DNA from: Actinomucor elegans
Taxonomy: Eukaryota > Mucoromycota > Mucoromycetes > Mucorales > Mucoraceae
Direction: 5' to 3'
Length of the DNA: 64,000 nucleotides
Assembly: GCA_026027325.1 (NCBI GenBank)
Contig: JAMSLZ010000016.1
Span: 434,001 to 498,000 of the forward strand
The position numbers and the translations under genes were made by a program. Numbering within the stretch: position 1 is the stretch's first letter; every line of letters begins with the position of its first letter. Positions 33,865-42,893 of the stretch are shown here, piece by piece. The notes below the pieces were generated by a model. That model ran no database searches. It was not told where the DNA came from and worked only from the letters and a program-made list of their open reading frames with translations.

Positions 33865-34733
33865 TGTATGTTTCAAACTAAGGATTTTGTGGAAGGTGTG
33901 TTTAAATCGCCGCGGAACTATAAAATTCGATAGGGGCTACCTGATATTAAGATCACTTTTTGGGAAGGTCAAATTGGCCATTCTAGAGCTATATCTTTTA
34001 ATTACTATACATTGATACATTATTAAGCTACATGTATATGTTCTGTTTATTATTTTCTGGATAAGAAGATAATTTGATACAAAGACGAAAAACTAAGAAT
34101 TCTAAAAAAAAAAAAAAAAGAGAAAGAGAGGGAGACTGAATTTCTTACTGTAAACTCTCATTGTATCAGCTCAATAAAATCCGCTCAACATCACAAACAG
34201 CAGTACTATTAAATAAATATCATGCCTTTCAATAATGCTTTTTCGGTGAAAAAGAGGCACATGTATGTATAGCCTCGGTAATTAAAGCGCGATCTATGTA
34301 TATGCAAAGCTTTAACTACTTGAAATTAATATAAAAAAAGGGTCTCGTTTGCAATATAAAAAAAGTTCAGGGCAGCCACATGGCATGACTTTCAGGAACG
34401 AAGAAGAGATAACTGACCCCCCAACTCTAAACAAAAAGATCTACAATAGTATCAATCAATGGAAAACATTCTAACAGGTTATTTTCAATTAATTGTTATG
34501 AGTCATCTCTCTTTTTACAGTATAATACCAGCATTCCTTAATTACAGGTGTTCTTTTTTGTCAAAGCACGACAGAAAGGATCTACGTGTCTATTGTGCGT
34601 GAATTTTTCATTTACCGAACGCGTTTTTTTTTTTTCTAGTTATACTACGCGAAAACGGAGGTTCTACTATTGCACTATTAAGCAAAAGTGCTTTTCTTTT
34701 TTTTTCTTTTTTTCCTTAGCACATTAGACGCCC

Positions 34734-36695
34734 ATGTCACAAGAGGAAACGATTGACACAACGCGAGAAGATAATGCGTTCAGGATCTTGATTGCAACAG
34801 ATAATCATATTGGTTATTTAGAGCGAGATCCTATTCGAGGTCAAGATTCCTTCAGGACTTTTGAAGAGATCCTTCAAATTGCCGAGATTGAAAAAGTAGA
34901 TTTTATCTTGTTAGGAGGCGATCTCTTTCATCAGAATCGACCTACACGATCTTGTCTATATGAAACCATGAAAATGCTACGCCGTCACTGTTTTGGCAGT
35001 CGGGAAAGTAAAGTATGGATCGCCAGTGATCAATCAGTGAACTTTGCCGATGAGTTTTGTACAGCCAACTACCTTGATGAAAACTACAATATCAGTATGC
35101 CTGTGTTTTCGATCCATGGTAATCATGATGATCCTTCGGGCGTTGGCAACCTGTGTGCACTTAACTTGCTTTCAGTGTCGGGCATGATTAATTACTTTGG
35201 AGCCAGCAGTAGTGTAGAAGATGTGACTATATATCCGATACTGATGCAAAAGGGGCATTCGAAGTTGGCATTGTATGGTTTGGGCAATATTCGAGAGGAA
35301 AGACTGCATCGGCAATGGAGATCAGGACATGTGAAGTTTATGCGACCAGAAGATGACGGCACAGCGGATAGTTGGAAAGATTGTTTTAATATGTTTGTGT
35401 TTCATCAGAATAGAGCGCGTCATGGGCCAACATCGCATATCCCAGAAGAGTTTCTGGACGGGTTTCTTGATTTGGTCTTTTGGGGCCATGAACATGAATG
35501 CCGTATCCATCCTGAAGAATATGAACGATTTTCTATTACTCAGCCAGGCTCTTCAGTAGCCACTAGTCTGAGTGAAGGTGAAGCAGAGCCTAAACATGTT
35601 GGCTTACTGACAATTGAAGGAGGCAGTTACAGTCTAGACAAAATTCGGCTGAAAACCATTCGACCTCTGCAGTTTACAACTGTTTCACTTTCGCGTGTAC
35701 CCAGTCTAAGACCAACGGACACCAAGGGTATACAGCTGTATTTAGAAGGTGTTGTGGAGTCTTTAATTGAAAAAGCCAAGTTGGATTGGGAGGACCAACA
35801 ACAACAGAGCCCGTATCAACTGCATCAGCTACTAGGGGAAGATCCAAACTTGGTAATGCCGATCCCCTTGGTACGAATCCGAGTGGACTACTCTGGTGGC
35901 TATGAAACGTTTAACCCGCAACAGTTTGGACAAAAGTTTATTAATCGAGTGGCTAATCCAAAGGACATTCTCAAGTTTCAAAAGCTTCGATCTGAATCTC
36001 AAACGCGTATGAAACCATCTGAAATGGCCTCTGATGTAAGCATCGCTATTCCAGAACGACTTGATAATTTAAAAGTTGAAGACTTGGTGAGTGAGCTGCT
36101 CTCACGCGATCTTGCTATTTTACCCGAAACTGGTTTAGAAGAAGCTGTCATGTCACTTGTAGAAAAAAGTGACAAGGAATCCATCCGTACTTTTGTGAAA
36201 AAAGCAGTAACACAAACACGCGATAGCATTGCCGTTATACCAGACAACCTTGATTTAGAGTACATTAAACGTATATCTACCGAGACTAAGCAGAGCCAAG
36301 ATCAACCTCGGCGTAATCAGGTAGAAGTAGGGAATGCAGTACCACCCACACCAAGATTGCAAGGTAGCACAAATGCCAATACAGATGGAGATGAGCCGAG
36401 TCTTCCTATCACATCTCGCAATCCACTTGGAAGAATCCAACGCGATCCAGAGACATCGGAACAAGCGCCACTTCATACGAACAGAAGGGCTGCCTCTCAA
36501 TCGTACGTTATTTCAGATGAAGAAATGGAGGATCTGCCTCCATTGAATCCTACTACCAAAAGGTCAGCTAATAGAAAACGACCAGCACCGTCTAATTCTC
36601 CTCCTCCATCATTATCATCTACACAATCAGCCCCTCCATCAAATGAGAAACGTAGACGCGTCCTGCCATCTGCAAGTTCACAAAAGAAGCGTTAA
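34734..36695 (+). CDS. MRE11: Double-strand break repair nuclease Mre11
   Basis: A single-exon 653-residue protein. Mre11 is the Mn-dependent nuclease of the Mre11-Rad50-Nbs1/Xrs2 complex, acting in end resection, telomere maintenance and checkpoint signalling in the nucleus. The calcineurin-like phosphoesterase motifs are intact: ATDNHIGY (Asp23, His25), LGGDLFHQNRP (Asp63), IHGNHDDPSG (Asn130, His131), FHQNRARHG and WGHEHEC. SITQPGSSVATSLSEGEA is the family's conserved C-terminal phosphoesterase block. The capping domain and DNA-binding region continue to about residue 410. The tail (from about 510) is Ser/Pro/Arg-rich and low complexity, as in other fungal Mre11 proteins, with basic nuclear-signal patches (KRSANRKRPAP, KRRRV). 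The length fits the family. Absence of introns contrasts with most neighbours. Confidence 0.97.
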   Translation: MSQEETIDTTREDNAFRILIATDNHIGYLERDPIRGQDSFRTFEEILQIAEIEKVDFILLGGDLFHQNRPTRSCLYETMKMLRRHCFGSRESKVWIASDQSVNFADEFCTANYLDENYNISMPVFSIHGNHDDPSGVGNLCALNLLSVSGMINYFGASSSVEDVTIYPILMQKGHSKLALYGLGNIREERLHRQWRSGHVKFMRPEDDGTADSWKDCFNMFVFHQNRARHGPTSHIPEEFLDGFLDLVFWGHEHECRIHPEEYERFSITQPGSSVATSLSEGEAEPKHVGLLTIEGGSYSLDKIRLKTIRPLQFTTVSLSRVPSLRPTDTKGIQLYLEGVVESLIEKAKLDWEDQQQQSPYQLHQLLGEDPNLVMPIPLVRIRVDYSGGYETFNPQQFGQKFINRVANPKDILKFQKLRSESQTRMKPSEMASDVSIAIPERLDNLKVEDLVSELLSRDLAILPETGLEEAVMSLVEKSDKESIRTFVKKAVTQTRDSIAVIPDNLDLEYIKRISTETKQSQDQPRRNQVEVGNAVPPTPRLQGSTNANTDGDEPSLPITSRNPLGRIQRDPETSEQAPLHTNRRAASQSYVISDEEMEDLPPLNPTTKRSANRKRPAPSNSPPPSLSSTQSAPPSNEKRRRVLPSASSQKKR

Positions 36696-36978
36696 AGTTA
36701 AAGCTAAAGTGCCTTGCACATTAAAGTTTATTGTTTGTTTAATAACAAAAAAAAAAAAATAATAAAAAAGTTCAATATAACCATAGAATTCTTTTTTTTT
36801 TTTCTATATGGAAAGATGTTTTTTTGTAATGATTATGAAAAAAAAAAGAAAAGAAAAATTTTTTAAAAAAAAGGGGGGAATAATATTATACAAGTATCGT
36901 TGTAGTATGTGATAGGAGAAGAAAAGTGATAGGAGTATAAGTCTATTATATCCTGGGTATATACACTAAGTTAAGTGA

Positions 36979-37743
36979 TTAAGGTGATGAAACAGGTAAA
37001 AGGCTGCGAATAAACTTCTTTGTACTTTGTAACATGGATTTTTTAGGCTTTTCCGATAATGATGAAGCCGATTTATTGAAAGGTTTGACGAGTTTCGCCC
37101 GAAGCTTGTTGCGCAAGCCCTTCTTCTTTTGTATTGGCAATGGTGGTAACGGCTTTTCAATATCGGGTTGTACAACTGTTGTATGTTCGGAACAAGATGC
37201 TACCGTCGTAGCATTATTATTGTTACCATGACGATTATCAAACGGACTAAAGCTGTTCTCGCGCTTTGGAAATTGGATAGTGTCCAAATTTTCGATTTCA
37301 TGACGACCATAATCGACTGCTTCGTTAAACCAACTTAGGCCAGGTGTTGTATTATGGAAAGGACTGTTGTGGTGATGATTGGTTTGAATGTCATTTTGCA
37401 CCAAAATGAATCCACCTTTTAGAATATCATGTATTTCCATGCGTTCATTATTGAGCAAATGCTTGGATAATTGTGCTAATAGATCGTTTTCTTCTTTTGT
37501 TGGCACATTGAGCTTGGAAGGGCCATAATTGTAATCTTCATCATCTTCCACCACTGGAATATACTGCTTAAAGCTCAAGAGGTTTTCAGCTTCTGTGCAG
37601 GGTTTCTCTTGAAGTGTCATCATGAATTCATCAAGTGCCCAATCGCGTGAATCGGGCACCTTAAAAGACAAAGGCGATGATAACTTTGCCAATCCAGTGT
37701 CTGTTGGGAAATGAAAGTCACTTGAATCTGAATCATAATCCAT
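36979..37743 (-). CDS. Uncharacterised 254-residue protein
   Basis: A single exon, ATG at 37743, convergent with MRE11. The N-terminal half is acidic with predicted helices (SRDWALDEFMMTLQEKPCTE, EENDLLAQLSKHLLNNERME). The middle is Asn/His-rich. A proline-rich EKPLPPLPIQKKKG could bind an SH3 or WW domain. The C-terminal 50 residues are strongly basic (KKKGLRNKLRAKLVKPFNKS, then EKPKKSMLQSTKKFIRSLL) and could associate with membranes or nucleic acid. Codon composition and the long open frame support a real gene. I do not recognise the family. A poly-T/poly-A-rich stretch (about 36748-36875) separates it from MRE11 and probably holds both polyadenylation regions. Confidence 0.7.
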   Translation of the reverse strand: MDYDSDSSDFHFPTDTGLAKLSSPLSFKVPDSRDWALDEFMMTLQEKPCTEAENLLSFKQYIPVVEDDEDYNYGPSKLNVPTKEENDLLAQLSKHLLNNERMEIHDILKGGFILVQNDIQTNHHHNSPFHNTTPGLSWFNEAVDYGRHEIENLDTIQFPKRENSFSPFDNRHGNNNNATTVASCSEHTTVVQPDIEKPLPPLPIQKKKGLRNKLRAKLVKPFNKSASSLSEKPKKSMLQSTKKFIRSLLPVSSP

Positions 37744-37968
37744 TGTTGTATGTAATTTTATATATATAAAGTGGAAAAAAAAAAGAAAAAAGAAATTGAA
37801 ATGGGTTTATATAACAAAAATGAAAAAGGGTTCCATATAAGGCGCTGTGCTACAATTTTTTTTTTTTCTTTTATTTGTTTAGTTGTACAGGTTACGGAAC
37901 ACTTGTGCCGAATTGAATTGAATTAGGACTTTGTTATCGTTTCCATAAAAGATTGTCCAACCCCCAAC

Positions 37969-38373
37969 TCATTTCAAGAACATAGTAATGAATGGGTAAA
38001 TGAACAAAAAGAGTATAATGCTAATGATAAACAGGATTGTGAACAGGTTGCAAAATCCTCTACTTGAAAACTGCCGCATTTTCAGCCTATCAGGTTCTTT
38101 TAAATTCAAATCGCTGTAGTGATCATCAATCCATATAAACGAACATGAGGCATCCTTTGTAATAATACGCGGATGTATCGCAAGACCAACATTTGACATC
38201 GTAGTACGTTGACGTGTTGCTGCCCACTCATCAGATTGCTGTTGCTGCTGCAGATAAACTGGTTCTGGCTGCATGATACCTTGTTCTTTTGCTTCCAGTT
38301 CAACCATAGTGATTTCAGTATCTGAATTCTTTATCGTATGGTTATTGTTGTTGTCTATACTATCTTGTACCAT
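37969..38373 (-). CDS. Small single-span membrane protein
   Basis: A 134-residue single-exon protein. The first 95 residues are hydrophilic with a Gln run (YLQQQQQSDEW). Residues about 84-104 read FIWIDDHYSDLNLKEPDRLK, followed by RQFSSRGFCN and a hydrophobic span (LFTILFIISIILFLFIYPFI) that ends four residues before the stop. This is a cytosolic tail plus one C-terminal transmembrane anchor. The segment from RQFSSRG into the span resembles the region just before and through the membrane anchor of Kre6/Skn1-type glucan-synthesis proteins, but the luminal catalytic domain is absent; that resemblance is a weak inference. A truncated paralogue or a regulatory tail-anchored protein are both possible. 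Confidence 0.6.
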   Translation of the reverse strand: MVQDSIDNNNNHTIKNSDTEITMVELEAKEQGIMQPEPVYLQQQQQSDEWAATRQRTTMSNVGLAIHPRIITKDASCSFIWIDDHYSDLNLKEPDRLKMRQFSSRGFCNLFTILFIISIILFLFIYPFITMFLK

Positions 38374-38659
38374 GTTATTAAAGAAAAGGAAGAGAAGAGA
38401 ACTATCAAAAATGAGTAAAATATGAAGGGCATTCTCGTTAGATATCAGTATGCATGCAAGTATGTCTTATAAACAACGTAATTAAAGCCCTTATACTCAA
38501 GACACCCCTTTATTAAGGTAGACTAACAAAAACATTCATCGGTATGTCATTTCCGAGGATTACTATGTATCCCTAATTGGTCAAGTTTTAACGTTCTATA
38601 AACCTATCAAACATCAAGTAGAATTTTGTACTCTATCCCGACTTTTCCATTCTATACGG

Positions 38660-38668
38660 TATATAAAT
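38660..38668 (+). promoter_or_regulatory. TATA box for the Cys-rich ORF
   Basis: TATATAAAT lies 56-64 bases before the ATG at 38724. The 350-base gap from the preceding minus-strand gene holds no other feature and probably serves as a bidirectional promoter. Confidence 0.5.
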
Positions 38669-38723
38669 ACTACCCGATAAACGGAATGCGGCTCGGCTCA
38701 AACACAATGAATTCATCTCTCCA

Positions 38724-39077
38724 ATGGTTACTATTCTCCAATCTAGATTCTATACAAAATCCAAGATATTGTCTGTTATCACCACATCCGATGATACACT
38801 CACTACTGAAGAAGAAGTGCAGTCACCCATAGAAAGCTCAGAAGAAGAAGAAAATGATCAACAAGACAATCATACACTAGCTATTTGTGATTGTGGCAGA
38901 CGACTCGATCCTAGCTGGCAATGCGTTTATTGTAGAAGAGCGTGTTCCGTATGTAATCGAGCTTTATCACTAGACCCTGAAGAGTATTGTGAACGATGTT
39001 TTCGACTTTGTAAATACCATGGACTTTATAGTCTATCGGGGACCTCTGTAGAATGCCCCTTGTGTAATAAAAGTTAG
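38724..39077 (+). CDS. Cysteine-rich zinc-binding protein, uncharacterised
   Basis: A 117-residue protein with an acidic Glu/Ser-rich middle and a C-terminal 60-residue cysteine-rich module: CDCGRRLDPSWQCVYC, RRACSVCNRALSLDP, EEYCERCFRLCKYHG and a final CPLC. Twelve cysteines and one histidine in pairs (C-X-C, C-X2-C several times) indicate two or three zinc sites. It does not fit RING (no C3H/H2C3 order) or LIM cleanly. A TATA box and a short leader precede it. It may be a conserved lineage-specific zinc-ribbon or GATA-like protein, probably acting through protein or RNA binding. I do not recognise the family. Confidence 0.7.
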   Translation: MVTILQSRFYTKSKILSVITTSDDTLTTEEEVQSPIESSEEEENDQQDNHTLAICDCGRRLDPSWQCVYCRRACSVCNRALSLDPEEYCERCFRLCKYHGLYSLSGTSVECPLCNKS

Positions 39078-39179
39078 ATTTATCACTGTGTACTCCCCCC
39101 CCCTTCCTCCTTCTCGAGAACTGTAACTCATTGTTCATTACGACTCTATATAATTAATTGTACCGCAGATAAAATAAGG

Positions 39180-39700
39180 ATTATGATAGATTTAGTGGCT
39201 CATTCCGAGTAAGGATCATTCATTAAATGAGACATTAACCCCAAACTAATTGAGAGATCTATTGAAGAATAAATAGTTCAAAATCAATTATTAATCTATT
39301 GGATACAAATTCAACCTTAGTCAAGTGTTGTCATAGATTTACTAGCTTATTCCGAGTATAGATCGCTCATTAAGCGTGACATTAATCCGAAATCGGTGAC
39401 GAAACCCGTAACTTCTAAATCTCCATGTCAAATAAAGTATTTTTTTTTTTTGTTTATAAAAAACTAGTAATGGCAATAATACAGTCATTGCCCTGGCACT
39501 AAAAAATGCCTGTGATAGATTCATTTCATCATTCTGGGCATATATTATTCATCAGTCACGGCATTAAGCCGAGATCGATAGAGATCAAACAGGTACCAAC
39601 TTATTTAAATCCCACAATGGGAATATTTGCTCAAATAATTGAATTGTAGTATACATGACACTAACCGCAAACATACTTGTTATGCTCTTAATGTAACTTG
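39180..39700 (+). repeat. Cluster of three dispersed-repeat copies
   Basis: Three tandemly arranged, diverged copies at about 39180-39280, 39325-39410 and 39500-39595. Each has an ATTC(C/T)GAG-like word, then GACATTAA (or GGCATTAAG), then CGA(G/A)ATCG or GAGAGATCTAT. A weaker fourth may lie at 39635-39700. All are in the same orientation. They occupy the spacer between the Cys-rich gene and MED17; nothing else is recognised in that spacer. Confidence 0.6.
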
Positions 39701-39918
39701 TATGAAGTTAAATGAGTGTTTGGATAATAACAAAAAAAAAGGGATGCTATATAATAGTTAATATTGAACACAAGCATGTTTGCATTCGAGGTCATGAAAT
39801 TTCGATTTCTGAGCAAATTGTGGATGTAACTCATACATCGGTGTTTAAATTTACTTTACGTGTCTATGGCTTAATAGAAACTCCACTTTTCTTTTTCTTA
39901 TTTCACTATATCGCAAAT

Positions 39919-41849
39919 ATGAGTGAACCTGTAACTAAAAAGATCAAGCTATCACTTGAGCCTTCTATCGATAATTCTGTCGTTGATATTACCAATACCG
40001 GTCAAGAAATATTTAAAACGTAAATAGAAAAGACGCGCGTTTATGAAACAAAGATCTCATACAAGTTCTATTGTTAGTGAAACGACTCTACCCGAGCAAT
40101 TAATGCAATCCGTCGATCGCATTTGGTTTGAAAGAGGTGAATGGAAGGACATTTCCGAGAATTCATTGCTCCAGTCTATCGAACGCAAGCGCGATCATGA
40201 GGATCTCGAGCATGATCAAGCATTAGACAATTTAGAAGATCAAGACGCGCTCATATCGACACAACCAGGCTTTGATATAGTCAAGCTGCGTGAATCGGTC
40301 ATCAATAAGCTGTTGTAAGTTTTGGTATATATTCACCTGTTGCAGCTTCATAGTAATCTTTTTTTTTTAAAAAAAAAAAATGAAGTCATGCCAAGAGTGA
40401 AATTGACGTTGCCCTGGATGTAATTAATATATTGGCAGCTGGTAATCGGTCTTCAGCTGCTGTCAAAGACCTTGTTTTACCTGCTGGATCATTGACAGCG
40501 ACTTATGTCACAAAACCTAAACCTACTACTAAAGCCCAGCTCGAATCTATTCAACTCAATCTAGGATTAAAGCGCAAGGTAAAAAAAAAATAGCCTTTTT
40601 TCCATGAAGGATATACAATGTCAACTTATCATATACTTGCAGAAACAAAAACAAGCAGCCGACTTTTTGAAAAAGAGCGCAGCTTCTTTAAAGAGTTTAG
40701 TGGAAAAGGAACAAGTCTTTTGGGATGAAGCGTTGGATTTAAGACGCAATAATTGGCATATGCAGGCCAACACGCAGCCTGGTGGTATCAATGCAGGATC
40801 TTCATTCTTTGTTCAATATGGATATTCAGAAGGTATTCATAAAACAAGCCAAAGGGGGTAAAGATTCATTTACTAAATCATGCTATGTTTATGTTTTAGT
40901 TGGTTCAGACTTTAACGAAGCATCAGTTGGAGAACTGAAACGCTCAAATGATGTATCAAACAAACTACAAATGTCACTTCCGCATAGTACATCTCGTAAA
41001 CTAGCAGTACGCGTGAGTCAGAGCCATATGGGTAGGCTGGTGGGTCAAGATGAGTTTTCAGAAGGTGTTTTGGGCATTACTGGTGAGGATTCAGCATTTG
41101 CTTTTTTATTTAAAATATGCAAACTAAAATATCCTTCATAGAAATCGATAACAAGCAGCCTGCAGTGTTCCCTACTTCTATGATCGGAACCTCACATAGC
41201 GAGATCCAAAATCAACTTGCAGAAGCACATTCAACTGTATTTGATGCAGAATTATTCTCGGATGTAAGTTTGTACATTGCTAAAGGAGTTGAAATTCTTT
41301 AGCTCACCCTGTGTGTATGTCTCGTTTAGATTCTGGCTGAAGCCCAAGCTTTGAATAGCAATGTACGTTTTCCAGACGATGAAATTGTTATCAATATTGA
41401 TGGTCAGATTGATTTGTCGATATTAAAAGTGCCTGTTCATAGTCACCATGTAGATGCCATGCCCATCAAGCCTTCTAGTGAACAAATCATTAGTCGCACC
41501 ATTGATCTATCGTTTCGATTGCTACTACTGCAGCACCAGCGCTACAATATGTGGAAAACGCGTGCCAAGGTCTTATCTTTTAGCCATAAAATTCATCAAT
41601 TGCTTCATGATAGTGCATCGTCTACTTTACAACAACCTGCTTCTTCTTCTAATGGGGCTGCTGCTACTACTGCTGCTACTACAGCCACTGCAAGCAATGC
41701 ACCATCCCCCAATCCGGCAGCTAACAACCCGACTCCCAATAACAGCAATGGTAACACACCAGCTGCTACAAATGGTGTCGGTAATGTGAACAACTCCACG
41801 ACAGCCGTCGGAAGCGTTGGTTCCGTCGGCTCCGTTACCGTTACCGCTG

Positions 41850-41881
<32 letters not shown>

Positions 41882-42209
41882 ACGACTCGTGCACGGACAA
41901 AGGCGAGCCACTCCATTACGCGTGATCTTCCACAACATATTCCTATTTTATTACCTATCATGTCACTCACTCGGTTTTGGGTTCAATTTGACCGAGTTCG
42001 ACATGTTGTACATTCATTACTGAGTCCCTTGATGTCTGGATTATCGATTTCTACGCATTTCAAGTTTGCTCATTCGGCGTTGTCTCGTTTAAGTACTTCT
42101 AAGACTACATATGATATGTACCCAGGCTATAGTGAGGTTGCACTGAGCCTTGGTATTAGTATACTCAAAGGGTAAGGGCATTATCGTTTATTTTTACTTT
42201 ATCAATCTA

Positions 42210-42247
<38 letters not shown>

Positions 42248-42797
42248 CCTGCTCTCCACTTTGGTTTGAATCAATCGGGTGCTATCTCCGTGTGTCTCCC
42301 ACAAACAACTGTGGTGCTTCAGAATGTGTCCGAATTCGAGGCTTTTCTGTCACGAGAGATCAAAGTCATCTGCTTACGTACAGTTTGTGAAGTAGCCAAT
42401 AAGATGATCCAACGCCATTCTGGTTATCTCAATGCTGCTGGTAGTGACCAACAAAGATTCTTGTGGCAAGTCGATCAAGTAGACGAAGCCATTCATGGTT
42501 CTATTCTGTGGCAAAATGGTGTCGATCCTTGTTGGAGAAACATGTAAGTTAAAATAAAATGGGGGGTGAGGTGTGCAGCAAAGCAGCTGATCTGTTATTT
42601 TATTGTATTGTAGTACTGTCCGTTTAGATGAATCCACACTATTGTTCCGATTAAACCCCGTCCATGATGTAAAATTGAGAGTATTTAGCATGGATTTAGC
42701 AAGGACGACTGGTTCGGCAATGAGCTTTAAGGAAAGAGTCTGTGTCATGATAAAGCATATCATGATGAATGATGATGGTATCATGACACATTTGTAA
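39919..42797 (+). CDS. MED17: Mediator complex subunit 17 (Med17/Srb4)
   Basis: Nine exons: 39919-40019, 40078-40314, 40386-40578, 40643-40832, 40900-41082, 41142-41263, 41330-42171, 42247-42543, 42614-42797. Phases agree throughout, giving 782 residues. Med17 is the central scaffold of the Mediator head module linking activators to RNA polymerase II. Diagnostic segments are TTLPEQLMQSVDRIWFERGE, SEIDVALDVINILAAGN, EKEQVFWDEALDLRRNNW, GSDFNEASVGELKRS, EIQNQLAEAHSTVFDAELF and IQRHSGYLNAAG-like sequence in exon 8. A 95-residue Ser/Ala/Thr/Asn-rich insertion (about residues 438-533) with a run of nine Ala coded by GCT/GCC interrupts the conserved helical region; it probably loops out. The family is usually 600-700 residues, so the insertion explains the extra length. 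The start gives the KKIKLSLEPSID N-terminus. Confidence 0.92.
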
Positions 42798-42893
42798 TAC
42801 GCTTTAGAAACACTTTTGAGGGGCTTTTTTTATTATTATTATTATTATTATTCTTACTTCTATATAATAAAATAGATGAAGATTTTATATATT

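Larger units (their letters stand above)
31680..34733. other. Non-coding interval between divergent PPR and MRE11 genes
   Basis: About 3 kb with no open frame of note. It includes poly-A (31966-31983) and other homopolymer runs, a pair of inverted repeat arms at 33362-33864, and a copy of the dispersed repeat core between those arms. The final 120 bases are pyrimidine-rich (T runs ending ...CTTAGCACATTAGACGCCC before the MRE11 ATG), probably the MRE11 promoter and leader. Confidence 0.5.

Noticed and set aside
41605..41970. Two minus-strand frames (121 and 103 codons) opposite MED17
   Set aside because: Low-complexity mirror images of the Ala/Thr-rich exon 7; no independent support.
42374..42784. 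136-codon minus-strand frame opposite MED17 exons 8-9
   Set aside because: Antisense to a well supported exon pair and spans its intron.
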